A stretch of DNA of 64,000 bases from Haliclona indistincta (taxonomy: Eukaryota > Porifera > Demospongiae > Haplosclerida > Chalinidae): NCBI GenBank assembly GCA_964017065.1, contig OZ024785.1:10743086-10807085 (forward strand). Direction: 5' to 3'. Positions 42,079 to 53,935 of the stretch are shown in pieces. A model generated the notes under the pieces. That model was not told where the DNA came from. It ran no database searches and was given only the letters and a program-made list of their open reading frames with translations. Within the stretch, counting starts at the first letter, position 1. Every line of letters begins with the position of its first letter. Both the position numbers and the translations under genes were made by a program.

Positions 42079-42115
42079 AGTACAAAACAGAACCTTCTTC
42101 ATTAGGGGGAAGGAG

Positions 42116-42281
42116 TGTTGTGTGTTGTGTTAGTGGTTTGTGTAATGTCAACTGTGGTTTGTAATGATTGTGCTGTTAGTACTTAAGTTTCTGTATGTGT
42201 AAGATAGGTCAGTCTTTTCGCCTGTTGTGTATTGAATGATAATCTGTTCATTGTTCAATAATTCAATTCCACGATACAACA
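42116..42281 (+). repeat. 3' LTR of gypsy 1
   Basis: 166 bases, matching the 5' LTR, preceded by the purine tract at about 42103-42115 and followed by the GTTTT duplication at 42282-42286. Confidence 0.95.
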
Positions 42282-42847
42282 GTTTTACCATTATAAAATC
42301 AGCGAAACAATTCACTGCAGGTGAATTGACGCTAAAAGGCTACCGAAAGCGATCCTTTTCGAAACGGATGAACTTGTTGCAAGCAGAACTTGAGGAAGGT
42401 ATGCTAGTTATATTTAATGGGTTCAGATTTCAACAGACTGTATGAAACTAAACTGTAGTGATTAAGTGCCGAATGTCATGACCGTCATCTACATGTGCAT
42501 CAACATGCTGTCCAGAGCCTGGCTCACGTACATCTTTGTAAGCTTCACATACTCTTGCATGCATGATCATATAAGGTCACGGGACGCAACATAATTATAA
42601 CTGCATAAGTGTGCCAATCTGTGATTTGTAAAGCTTGTGTATGCTACGCCTGACTAATCTGTGACAAGGCTGATCAGTGAGCACTAGCATGTTTGACAGA
42701 CACTGTGAGCATACGATTGCACGAAATATAATTTGTCACTAATCTTGTTATAATAATTATATCTAGCTACTCCAAAGAAACAGTGTGCAGGGTGTGTGCT
42801 CATTACAATTTAGAATACTATAGATGTGCTTATAGTATTACAATAAT

Positions 42848-43031
42848 ACCGTAGGGCTGGTATTTTTCGCTGTACAAATTTACTGAATACATTTTAGCAG
42901 GACCTAAATTTCGTGATTTTAATGAGCGCAATACAAAATTGTATTGAATATTACATTTTTGCGGGTTTAATTTTCGCGAATTATACTGCTCGCGAAATAT
43001 AAATGCGTGCGAAAATTACCAGCTCTACGGT
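42848..43031. mobile_element. Intronic MITE, copy B
   Basis: Same ACCGTAG ... CTACGGT insertion as at 30860-31043. Confidence 0.75.
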
Positions 43032-44612
43032 GGTGTATTTGACATAAAATTTAATGTATTCATTAGCGTTTGTTACTGTATTGACTACAACTCTGAATTA
43101 TGTGAACAGGTGATATCACAGAAAAGGGATTTTCAAAGAAGAAGGCTAAACTTGAGAAGAAGTTGGATGACTGCGAAAGTCTTGTTGACATCACTCAGAA
43201 GCTGGCGGCTAAGGGTAGCACTATGCAAAAGACAATAAAGAGCCTGTTTGGTGGAAGTAGATCAATCAGGGAGATAAAAGCGGCAGGGAAGTCAAAAGAG
43301 AAGAAGAAGCCAAGTAGTCAAGAGAAGACGCAAGAGAAGACATCAAGTAGTCAAGACAAGACGCAAGAGAAGACAGCAAGTAGTCAGAAGACGGCATGTA
43401 GTAAACAGCTGCAACAACCGAAGTTGGTAAAAGCAATAATACCTCCTCACCGATTGACATTGATCAATCTAAAAAAGTGATTCTGAAGGTATTAATATAA
43501 TCATAAACATTTATTGCTGTTATCCATCTATACAGTGTTCTTGAAGGAATTGCACGACAGCAGTTTGTACCAGCAGTACAGGCTGGAATCATTAAGCTAC
43601 ATCCCAAGGAGAGATGATGAAACGAGCCAGCAAGATGAAATCGATGACGTAAGTACTAATTGTTTATGAAGATGTCAATTAACTGTTCACTACTTTGTAG
43701 AGTATTAGTCAGTCACATGAAACTTTGCTGTCCCGATGTTCTGTAGCAGAGCTTTGGATTGCCTCGCGTAAATCTAAAAAAATGTTTATTCCAAAACCAC
43801 ATGGTCATTTCTATCTCGTGCCGGAAACAATGATGCTAGGAATATGACAGCTTTCAAAGCGGGGTGGCCGCTATGACAAAACCACCTGGAGAAGTGCTAC
43901 TGCTGCCAAATCAGTTGCTTAAGAAATGGATGGATGAAGTCAACATTCCCTATAAGCCAGTGCTTTTCAAAGGTCTGCAGGTCTTGTCATTTTCCAGGGA
44001 AAACCTAGACTACTTATGCGAGTGGATCGACCTTAAGCGAAATGAGTAGCTTAATTGTCCTGCTGACTTAACATCATTAACCTCATTGCTTATCACCACA
44101 TTTTTACTGCTGACTTATCTTTAACCCATCATTTGTCATTTTATCAACATTGCTTATCACCTCATTATCATCCACAAGTTATCAAGTTTCCTCTTCAAGT
44201 TTTGCAAGTCTTGTAAACACAGCACCGGCAAACAATGTTTTATAGAGGCCTACAACGTTGACTGGGATCGACTGCTATGAGGATGCTCGCATATTATGGT
44301 CGGATATGGTCATATGCATGACGGGTAGTAGGTGTGGTACCAGATTTGAGCCACACCTACCAGTAACCTGCATATGCACAGCAGCTCCTGGGATGGTAGC
44401 TTACAGTCTCGCGCATTTGAAGCGATCTTCATGGTTGCACAGTATTGCTCGGTTATGGCACTAGGTAGCTTCGTATGAGGCTAGGCTGGTATGTATTCAA
44501 AACACCTCAAGCGGATCATGTGATGCTCTGCGAATGTCACGTGCATACTATCATATGGTTTCTGAGTTCTTACCTCTGGAGCGATCTCTGCACCACAGTG
44601 ACATTGCTGAAC

Positions 44613-45575
44613 ATGGAAGAAGACATTTTAACGAGCTGGGAATCGTTTTTCCACCTGATAGGTGAAGTTTTCAGAGAGTGTAAAATTAAGACCGGGACAG
44701 ACTCTCAGCAAGTAGAAAAAGCCTTGAACGACAAAGTAGAGCACTGCTTACGAGGCGTGATGCGTATCCTTGACTTAGTGAGTAGTGCTATTGAAGAGAC
44801 AGAAGAGTCAGTCACAAAGACAGACAAAGGAAAGAAAGCTGTTAAAGACAACTGGTTAACAATAGGTGACATTGTTCTCAAAAAGAAACACCGACAAGAA
44901 GTTACTTTCGGAAAGGAACTGACTGATATGCCTGTCAATGCATATCAGTTACTTCTTAAAAGTAAGCTTCCTAAACTACATGGACTTCAAAACACACTAC
45001 TGCAAGACAAAAACCGGAACATACATGTAGCGAAGCTTTACAAATCATTCATGTGAAGAAGAATCATTGGGCTACAATCAAAATAACAGGTTCGAATGTT
45101 TATTTGTATGATTCTTCAAACAAATCAGCAAGTGGGAGTACGGAAAAAACAATTGCACAGCTTGTGCATAGCAAAGATAAACACATTTCTATACATATCA
45201 TGAATATTAGCAAACACACCGACTGCGGTCTTTTTGCAATGGCCAACTTAACCTTACTAGCATTGAAGATGGACCCAACAACCGTAGTGTACGAACAAAA
45301 AGATTTGCGACAACACTTGATCCAATCATTTGAAAAGAGGGCAATCACGCCATTTCCCATTTCCAAAACAAGACGACCAGCTTCTTCTGTGAGTTATATC
45401 CAGCATCTACCAATATAATTGCTACTGCAGACTTCCAGACGATAGGACAAAGATGTCGGGATGTGACTCATGCAAAGACTGGTTTCATGATCACTGTATC
45501 ATTCGACTTAAGGGCATACCACCAAAGAAAGGAGAACCTGGAAATGGGTATTGTAAGAACTGCAGCAGCTCATAA
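44613..45575 (+). pseudogene. Ulp1-like protease plus PHD finger, copy B
   Basis: It carries the ancestral frameshift before the catalytic His (frames meet at 45053-45056). It also has an inserted base near 45415 that stops the frame between protease and PHD finger, a 6-base deletion upstream of the catalytic Cys (KHTDCG in place of KQAGNTDCG), and a Trp-to-Gly change at the conserved PHD tryptophan (NGYC in place of NWYC). All three later changes are shared with copy C. Confidence 0.8.
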
Positions 45576-46012
45576 GTTGAACCACACTAATACTATACAT
45601 CACAAGATTTTTTGTAAATCAGCACGAACCAGCATATTTCACATTATGCAGTTATCGTATTCTCATCAATTTGGTGTATTATATAACCACTGTAAATTTC
45701 ATTCCTTTTGACAATCCATAATAATTATTGCAGTATCAATTTTGGTCAAACTAAAATAGTACCTTAGCTAGGTAATTTTTATGGAAGGGCATTGAGTCAA
45801 TCTAGAGCCGACTGGTAAAGAGAGAGGTTGAGCCAGTGAGTCTGAGGTAAATGATCACGAGTGTGACTAACTTGCTCTCTATATGTCTCTAACCAGTACA
45901 TGTAGCTGTAACAGCTTGCTCAACTACAAGTATTATGCAATATAGCCAGTATACATGCTGTGGCTAGCATAAAACTGGGCCTTGTACGGTGGTAGCTTAC
46001 TTACGAGAAAGC

Positions 46013-46165
46013 CAGAGAAATCAGAAATCATCTGTGAAATCACAGAAATCTGATGAAATTCGAAGAAATCTGGAAATCAGCGGTGAAATCTCAGAAATCT
46101 GGTGAAATCCTGAAATCAGCGATGAAATCCTGAAATCACGTGAGAAATCGAAAATCAGGAAATCT
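46013..46165. repeat. GAAATC-motif array, copy B
   Basis: Counterpart of 34193-34345, with few substitutions. Confidence 0.85.
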
Positions 46166-46868
46166 CGTACGCCGAACCGCCCCGTGCCTGACCCCTCGAG
46201 CTCCACTGTCTTGGCAATTATTCTGGCCACGCCCACATACCACACCTATATTGCCTGCCCACCGTTAACCTTGGTTCTGAGTATTCGGTTCTGAATACTT
46301 TTACAAACGGCGCGCCATAGAGATATTGAGGGAGCTACTTTGGAGGAACCCTTGGAAGCCAAGACAATCCCACAACTACGCTGGTGGCTTGTGCGTCACG
46401 GGAGGTAGCAGGCTAAGTAGCCCTTGCTTGTGCATCTGTAGCTCGCCAACACCGGTGCCTATCCTCTTGGAATCTTTGTCCTTCCACAGAGCGTGCTGGG
46501 ACGAAGACGGCAAGCAAGGCCACGCGGTTGTGCGGTATACGGAGATCGCTACACAGACGCTAAAAGTATCGCAATATTTCCCATAAGCGCCATATAAATT
46601 CGTGTATAAACGCTAGCCATTACGTAATGATCTCGCACTCCAGGTTAGCCCGGAAGCCAATTTGCCAGTCATTAACGCTAATGAAATTCTTTAGGCTCTT
46701 ATTGGGAATGGCCTATTATCTCGCTAGCCTCGTTCCCGGGTTCCCATGGCTCATGCTGTGTAGTTTTAATTTCACACTCCTACTGTAGCTCTCCTATTAT
46801 GTGCTCCTAGTCTCAGTCATTTGTCCCATCAAGCGTAGGTCATTTGAATAGACTGAACTACTATAGCT

Positions 46869-47759
46869 ATGTTAGGCCTCCTCAAGCAGAGACGTTCATT
46901 GAAGTCTTCGTCTCGTTCATTGAAGTCTTCATCTCGTTCATTCAAGTCTTCATCTCGTTCATTCACTCATTCCTCCACTTCCTCCTCTCTTGTTAAGCCT
47001 TATAGTGGTTCGTTGTTTTCCAAACCTAATGTAGATTGCCTTTGTTTGCTGTTTTGTAGCTATATACAAGGATGTAAAACCTGGAGATACTGCATATGAT
47101 CCATTAGTAATTGCCTCAGATTTGAATGTAAGTTGCCTTTGTATTCATGTGTTATGTCAATCCCTGTATTTGCTTAGTCTCAGTCTGAGTCCGTGCCAGT
47201 GTCTCATTCTCAAGGTTAATTCAATGGCATTTTACAGAATGCGTTATACCCCCAAAAAATTGTTCTACAGTTATGCAGTTTGAATTTGACCTCATTTCCA
47301 CTGCTACTGACAATTTTTCACCAGAAACCAAACTCGGAGAAGGAGGATTTGGTGAGGTATTCAAAGGATATCTCAATGGCACTTTTGTTGCTGTAAAGAG
47401 GTTATCAATTGTAAGTTATTGGATTTAAGCATAATAACAAAATACATGATGATTTGAGCGCAGGCTGGGACACGAGCAGCAACTGGAATTAATACTCTGC
47501 AAACTCCCAGTACAGAAGCAAGATCTGAGATATGGAGACAAATGAATACTGAACTATCAGCTCTATCAAGGTGCAAACCATGTTTTTATTGCACTGCATG
47601 TGTCGAACTATATATGCATGTCACATGCAGGTGTCGTCACAAGAACTTGGTGGAGCTGATGGGCTTTTGTGTTGATCCACCCATGCTTGTCTACGAGTTC
47701 ATCGAAAGAGGAAGTTTATACATGCTATTGTTCAAGGTATATAGTCTCTGCACAAGCAT
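46869..47759 (+). pseudogene. RLK/Pelle-IRAK-like kinase, N-lobe exons only, unit B
   Basis: Nearly identical to 35050-35940, including truncation at the same base after the hinge exon and fusion to the AAAATGCCGCTCCCG hairpin block. Small coding changes occur in the hinge exon (EFIERGS for EFMERES). Same truncated, non-functional kinase. Confidence 0.75.
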
Positions 47760-47937
47760 TGAGTTAACAATGATTAAAATGCCGCTCCCGTTTCCGGGAC
47801 TCGAGCCACAGCGATTAATTTATTTTCTACGAAGGGGTGTACTTTACTTTTAGACACAATCCATACGATTATTAGTTCCACTCCCACTGAATGTGAGTAT
47901 AATAATATTTGTATATTATTATAGTTAATTTTTTTCA

Positions 47938-49010
47938 AGCACTTGGTGTGATTGATACTAATGAAATTAATGTCGATGTCAAGATAGAATGTGAATCTAG
48001 TGTATCGAGCAGTGAATTTTTGCAGGAAGAAAAGCCCTGTAAGCACACTAGGATGCTTAAGAATTATAATGATCTTTGCAATTTTTACCTTGTTACTGTG
48101 TACAATGGGAAAGTTTGGTAGTCTTTTAATTTGGCAGTTTATTGGTGATTGATTCCATGTTGTATTGTGTACGGGCTAGATCGCCAAACTTTAACACCAA
48201 ATTAAAAGCTTCAGTTTTAGCCTCAACTACCTTTTAACACACCGTAATCACACATATTTCCAGGGTAACTTAATTTTCGTGGGTAAGGGAAACCACGAAA
48301 ATCAAATCAACGAAAAGTTTGACTCGAAAATTTTGCTTAAGGTCAGTTGAGTGTAATTATGGACTACCTGATCTAATAGAGGAGTTTGCTTCTCATATCC
48401 CACCAGCAGCCTATTGTTGAAGCTAACCGGCAACACTCCTGAGTCACCCAACTCGTCAGCGACAGGTGTGAAACAAAACCACATGCCGCAACCAACTATT
48501 TTACCAATAGCAGCTTCCCATACAGTTCTGTAAACATGCATGGTAACCACGGATGCAGAGATTCTTTTTGTACTCAGTTTCTCGATCTTTGACCGCGGCG
48601 TCGACCTCCACCATGGTGACCACGTGCCAGAATTAATATTTTGTGGGATCTAATTTTCGTGTGTGCATTCTCCTCTCAAAAAATTAGAACCCACGAAAAA
48701 AAACGGTATTATGTAGGACTTCTAACTCAATTTGATCCTTTCACTGTAGGTATGGAGCAACAGTTTGAAGGTAAGGTTAAGTAAATTCAAATTTTATTTC
48801 AACTTAGCTCACTATAGATGAAAGTGAGATTGCAAGCAGTACAAGTAGCTCCTCTATGGTGGTTTTTCATTAATTTTTTTATAATATCCATTGTTACACA
48901 TAGGAAAGTATCACAATTTGTCCAGTTCTCTACTCAATTTTATGACCGACCAGAGTGGACTAGTTTCTGGTTCTTCCAACTCCTCCTCTCCTAGACAGTC
49001 ACAAGACTAC
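47938..49010 (+). other. Putative 3' exons of an unknown gene, unit C
   Basis: Counterpart of 28362-29493. Shares ECESSV with B but lacks the AGTTCAAGAAGAAGT segment, as A does. Confidence 0.35.
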
Positions 49011-49740
49011 TAACACTAAACAAAACTAAGCATATGAAGTTTTCTCATTATTTTACACCTGTCCTATCATCCTGTTTTGTACATAATTATGTTGTGTGAG
49101 AATCAATCATGAAGGATCTGTGTAGACTTCGACATTGTGGAAAAAACCAGGCGTGCAAACATGCACTAAATGAGCAATGGAAAGCTATTGTCTCTTACCT
49201 ATACAGGAAAATGTTGAGAAGGCTACATGTACTTTGAAGGAATCTTTGCTTGTAGCTTGATTATTATTTGAACCATAGATGTACAGTACAAAGCATATGC
49301 AAGTATGGAAAAATTATGATGATTACGTGATGATGATTACGTAATGGCTGGTGTTTATACACGAATTTATATGGCGCTTATGAGAAATATAGCGATACTT
49401 TTAGCGTCTGTGTAGCGATCTCTGTATACCGCACAACCGCGTGGCCTTGCTTGCCATCTTCGTCCAAGCACGCTCTGTGGAAGGATAAAGATTCCAAGAG
49501 GATAGGCACCAGCGTTGGCGAGCTACAGACGCACAAGCAAGGGCTACTTCGCTGATAGATAGCCACTACTAGTGCAAGCTGCTCTCAGGATGCAGTTGCT
49601 GTGTATCTGGAAGACGGAGATATATGGCGCGCCGTTTGTAAAAGTATTCAGAACCGAATACTCAGAACCAAGGTTAACAGTGGGTGGGTAAATAAGCTTA
49701 TAGGCGTGGTATCTGCTGTGAGCGCCACGTGTTCACGATC

Positions 49741-51595
49741 ATGGCATCGGAGTTAGAGAAAGAGTTAGCAGAGCTGAAGAAGGAATACGAAGAAGGCGAG
49801 TAACACGTTTGATTGTTTTACCATTATAAAATCAGCGAAACAATTCACTGCAGGTGAATTGACGCTAAAAGGCTACCGAAAGCGATCCTTTTCGAAACGG
49901 ATGAACTTGTTGCAAGCAGAACTTGAGGAAGGTATGCTAGTTATATTTAATGGGTTCGGATTTCAACAGACTGTATGAAACTAAACTGTAGTGATTAAGT
50001 GCCGAATGCATGTCATGACCGTCATCTACATGTGCATCAACATGCTGTCCAGAGCCTGGCTCACGTACATCTTTGTAAGCTTCACATACTCTTGCATGCA
50101 TGATCATATAAGGTCACGGGACGCAACATAATTATAACTGCATAAGTGTGCCAATCTGTGATTTGTAAAGCTTGTGTATGCTTGTGTCCCCTGACACCAT
50201 CCAGTATGTGATGGGTCGGCTACGCCTGACTAATCTGTGACAAGGCTGATCAGTGAGCACTAGCATGTTTGACAGACACTGTGAGCATACGATTGCACGA
50301 AATATAATTTGTCACTAATCTTGTTATATCTAGCTACTCCAAAGAAACAGTGTGCAGGGTGTGTGCTCATTACAATTTAGATGTGCTTATAGTATTACAA
50401 TAATACCGTAGGGCTGGTATTTTTCGCGGTACAAATTTTACTGAATAAATTTTAGCGGGACCTAAATTTCGCGATTTTAATGAGCGCAATACAAAATTGT
50501 ATTGAATATTACATTTTTGCGGGTTTAATTTTCGCGAATTATACTGCTCTCAAAATATAAATGCGTGCGAAAATTACCAGCTCTACGGTGGTGTATTTGA
50601 CATAAAATTTAATGTATTCATTAGCGTTTGTTACTGTAATGACTACAACTCTGAATTATGTGAACAGGTGATATCACAGAAAAGGGATTTTCAAAGAAGA
50701 AGGCTAAACTTGAGAAGAAGTTGGATGACTGCGAAAGTCTTGTTGACATCACTCAGAAGCTGGTAGCACTATGCAAAAGACAATAAAGAGCCTGTTTGGT
50801 GGAAGTAGATCAATCAGGGAGATAAAAGCGGCAGGGAAGTCAAAAGAGAAGAAGAAGCCAAGTAGTCAAGAGAAGACGCAAGAGAAGACATCAAGTAGTC
50901 AAGACAAGACGCAAGAGAAGACAGCAAGTAGTCAGAAGACGGCATGTAGTAAACAGCTGCAACAACCGAAGTTGGCAAAAGCAATAATACCTCCTCACCG
51001 ATTTGATCAATCCAAAAAAAAGTGAAGGTATTAATATAATCATAAACATTTATTGCATAAAAATTGTCATCCATCTATACAGTGTTCTTGAAGGAATTGC
51101 ACGACAGCAGTTTGTACCAGCAGTACAGGCTGGAATCACTAAGCTACATCCCAAGGAGAGATGATGAAACGAGCCAGCAAGATGAAATCGATGACGTAAG
51201 TACTAATTGTTTATGAAGATGTCAATTAACTGTTCACTACTTTGTAGAGTATTAGTCAGTCACATGAAACTTTGCTGTCCCGATGTTCTGTAGCAGAGCT
51301 TTGGATTGCCTCGCGTAAATCTAAAAAAATGTTTATTCCAAAACCACATGGTCATTTCTATCTCGTGCCGGAAACAATGATGCTAGAATATGACAGCTTT
51401 CAAAGCGGGGTGGCCGCTATGACAAAACCACCTGGAGAAGTGCTACTGCTGCCAAATCAGTTGCTTAAGAAATGGATGGATGAAGTCAACATTCCCTATA
51501 AGCCAGTGCTTTTCAAAGGTCTGCAGGTCTTGTCATTTTCCAGGGAAAACATAGATTACTTATGCGAGTGGATCGACCTTAAGCGAAATGAGTAG
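49741..51595 (+). pseudogene. DMAP1-binding-domain / coiled-coil gene, copy C
   Basis: Exon 1 from ATG 49741 and exon 2 near 49854-49931 are intact. In exon 3 a 10-base deletion near 50763 (AAGCTGGTAGC where A has AAGCTGGCGGCTAAGG) shifts the frame. Extra sequence is present in the intron near 50181-50220 (GTGTCCCCTGACACC). The terminal exon is open to 51595, as in A. The intron MITE is at 50405-50589. Confidence 0.6.
50405..50589. mobile_element. Intronic MITE, copy C
   Basis: Same insertion as 30860-31043, with several independent substitutions. Confidence 0.75.
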
Positions 51596-52158
51596 CTTAA
51601 TTGTCCTGCTGACTTAACATCATTAACCTCATTGCTTATCACCACATTTTTACTGCTGACTTATCTTTAACCCATCATTTGTCATTTTATCAACATTGCT
51701 TATCACCTCATTATCATCCACAAGTTATCAAGTTTCCTTTTCAAGTTTTGCAAGTCTTGTAAACACAGCACCAGCAAACAATGTTTTATAGAGGCCTACA
51801 ACGTTGACTGGGATCGACTGCTATGAGGATGCTCGCATATTATGGTCGGATATGGTCATATGCATGACGGGTAGTAGGTGTGGTACCAGATTTGAGCCAC
51901 ACCTACCAGTAACCTGCATATGCACAGCAGCTCCTGGGATGGTAGCTTACAGTCTCGCGCATTTGAAGCGATCTTCATGGTTGCACAGTATTGCTCGGTT
52001 ATGGCGCTAGGTAGCTTCGTATGAGGCTAGGCTGGTATGTATTCAAAACACTTCAAGCGGATCATGTGATGCTCTGCGAATGTCACGTGCATACTATCAT
52101 ATGGTTTCTGAGTTCTTACCTCTGGAGCGATCTCTGCACCACAGTGACATTGCTGAAC

Positions 52159-53121
52159 ATGGAAGAAGACATTTTAACGAGCTGGGAATCGTTTTTCCAC
52201 CTGATAGGTGAAGTTTTCAGAGAGTGTGAAATTAAGACCGGGACAGACTCTCAGCAAGTAGCAAAAGCCTTGAACGACAAAGTAGAGCACTGCTTACGAG
52301 GCGTGATGCGTATCCTTGACTTAGTGAGTAGTGCTATTGAAGAGACAGAAGAGTCAGTCACAAAGACAGACAAAGGAAAGAAAGCTGTTAAAGACAACTG
52401 GTTAACAATAGGTGACATTGTTCTCAAAAAGAAACACCGACAAGAAGTTACTTTCGGAAAGGAACTGACTGATATGCCTGTCAATGCATATCAGTTACTT
52501 CTTAAAAGTAAGCTTCCTAAACTACATGGACTTCAAAACATACTACTGCAAGACAAAAACCGGAACATACATGTAGCGAAGCTTTACAAATCATTCATGT
52601 GAAGAAGAATCATTGGGCTACAATCAAAATAACAGGTTCGAATGTTTATTTGTATGATTCTTCAAACAAATCAGCAAGTGGGAGTACGGAAAAAACAATT
52701 GCACAGCTTGTGCATAGCAAAGATAAACACATTTCTATACATATCATGAATATTAGCAAACACACCGACTGCGGTCTTTTTGCAATGGCCAACTTAACCT
52801 TACTAGCATTGAAGATGGACCCAACAACCGTAGTGTACGAACAAAAAGATTTGCGACAACACTTGATCCAATCATTTGAAAAGAGGGCAATCACGCCATT
52901 TCCCATTTCCAAAACAAGACGACCAGCTTCTTCTGTGAGTTATATCCAGCATCTACCAATATAATTGCTACTGCAGACTTCCAGACGATAGGACAAAGAT
53001 GTCGGGATGTGACTCATGCAAAGACTGGTTTCATGATCACTGTATCATTCGACTTAAGGGCATACCACCAAAGAAAGGAGAACCTGGAAATGGGTATTGT
53101 AAGAACTGCAGCAGCTCATAA
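52159..53121 (+). pseudogene. Ulp1-like protease plus PHD finger, copy C
   Basis: Same ancestral frameshift (frames meet at 52599-52602), and the same inserted base, 6-base deletion and PHD Trp-to-Gly change as copy B. The catalytic His, Asp and Cys codons remain. Confidence 0.8.
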
Positions 53122-53559
53122 GTTGAACCACACTAATACTATACATCACAAGATTTTTTGTAAATCAGCACGAACCAGCATATTTCACATTATGCAGTTA
53201 TCGTATTCTCATCAATTTGGTGTATTATATAACCACTGTAAATTTCATTCCTTTTGACAATCCATAATAATTATTGCAGTATCAATTTTGGTCAAACTAA
53301 AATAGTACCTTAGCTAGGTAATTTTTATGGAAGGGCATTGAGTCAATCTAGAGCCGACTGGTAAAGAGAGAGGTTGAGCCAGTGAGTCTGAGGTAAATGA
53401 TCACGAGTGTGACTAACTTGCTCTCTATATGTCTCTAACCAGTACATGTAGCTGTAACAGCTTGCTCAACTACAAGTATTATGCAATATAGCCAGTATAC
53501 ATGCTGTGGCTAGCATAAAACTGGGCCTTGTACGGTGGTAGCTTACTTACGAGAAAGCC

Positions 53560-53713
53560 AGAGAAATCAGAAATCATCTGTGAAATCACAGAAATCTGAT
53601 GAAATTCGAAGAAATCTGGAAATCAGCGGTGAAATCTCAGAAATCTGGTGAAATCCTGAAATCAGCGATGAAATCCTGAAATCACGTGAGAAATCGAAAA
53701 TCAGGAAATCTCG
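53560..53713. repeat. GAAATC-motif array, copy C
   Basis: Counterpart of 34193-34345, ending about 70 bases before the gypsy 2 insertion. Confidence 0.85.
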
Positions 53714-53776
53714 TACGCCGAACCGCCCCGTGCCTGACCCCTCGAGCTCCACTGTCTTGGCAATTATTCTGGCCAC

Positions 53777-53781
53777 GCCCA
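53777..53781. repeat. GCCCA target-site duplication, left copy
   Basis: Matches 58021-58025. Units A and B keep the uninterrupted site (CACGCCCACATACC). Confidence 0.95.
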
Positions 53782-53916
53782 TGTTGAGTCTCAAAACAAT
53801 CTCTTATTGTTAAATTACATACAGCCAAAATACATGAGAGACTCAGTTTATAAATCAGAGTGCACAATAGCTTGTAAAAATAAATACAAGAGTTTGTAGA
53901 CTCAGAGTCTACGACA
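53782..53916 (-). repeat. 3' LTR of gypsy 2
   Basis: 135 bases. The plus-strand read begins TGTTGAGTCTC and ends CTACGACA. Confidence 0.95.
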
Positions 53917-53935
53917 TTCCTCCCTCCTTAGTTGC

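Larger units (their letters stand above)
38019..42281 (+). mobile_element. Ty3/gypsy LTR retrotransposon 1, inserted in unit B
   Basis: The LTRs at 38019-38184 and 42116-42281 are 166 bases each, start TGTTGT and end ACAACA, and look identical by eye. A likely primer-binding site (TGGCGACGAGA) begins 3 bases inside the 5' LTR, and a purine tract (AGGGGGAAGGAG) ends at the 3' LTR. The gag-pol frame has two breaks, so this copy is probably not autonomous despite its recent age. Confidence 0.95.
37940..44049 (+). pseudogene. DMAP1-binding-domain / coiled-coil gene, copy B, interrupted
   Basis: Exon 1 (37940-37994) is cut off from exon 2 (42321-42398) by a retrotransposon in the 58-base intron. 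Exon 3 starts near 43110. The terminal exon has an extra G near 43839 (GCTAGGAATATG where A and C have GCTAGAATATG), shifting the frame of the last 60 codons. The intron MITE is at 42848-43031. Confidence 0.6.
37535..46628 (+). mobile_element. Long-TIR Ulp1-PHD transposon, copy B
   Basis: ATTACGTAAT borders at 37535-37544 and 46619-46628. A Ty3/gypsy element (38019-42281) interrupts the first intron of the DMAP-like gene. Without it the copy is about 4.83 kb, against 5.0 kb for copy A. Confidence 0.75.
35957..47759 (+). repeat. Tandem unit B, with a gypsy insertion
   Basis: The unit has the same order as A: 430-base block (35957-36376), unknown 3' exons (to about 37210), transposon copy B (37535-46628) and kinase exons (46869-47759). 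Subtracting the 4.27-kb retrotransposon leaves about 7.5 kb. B and C share small differences from A throughout. Confidence 0.9.

Noticed and set aside
43266..43460. Minus-strand serine/leucine-rich frames opposite the SSQEKT repeats in all three units
   Set aside because: Antisense shadow of a low-complexity coding region.
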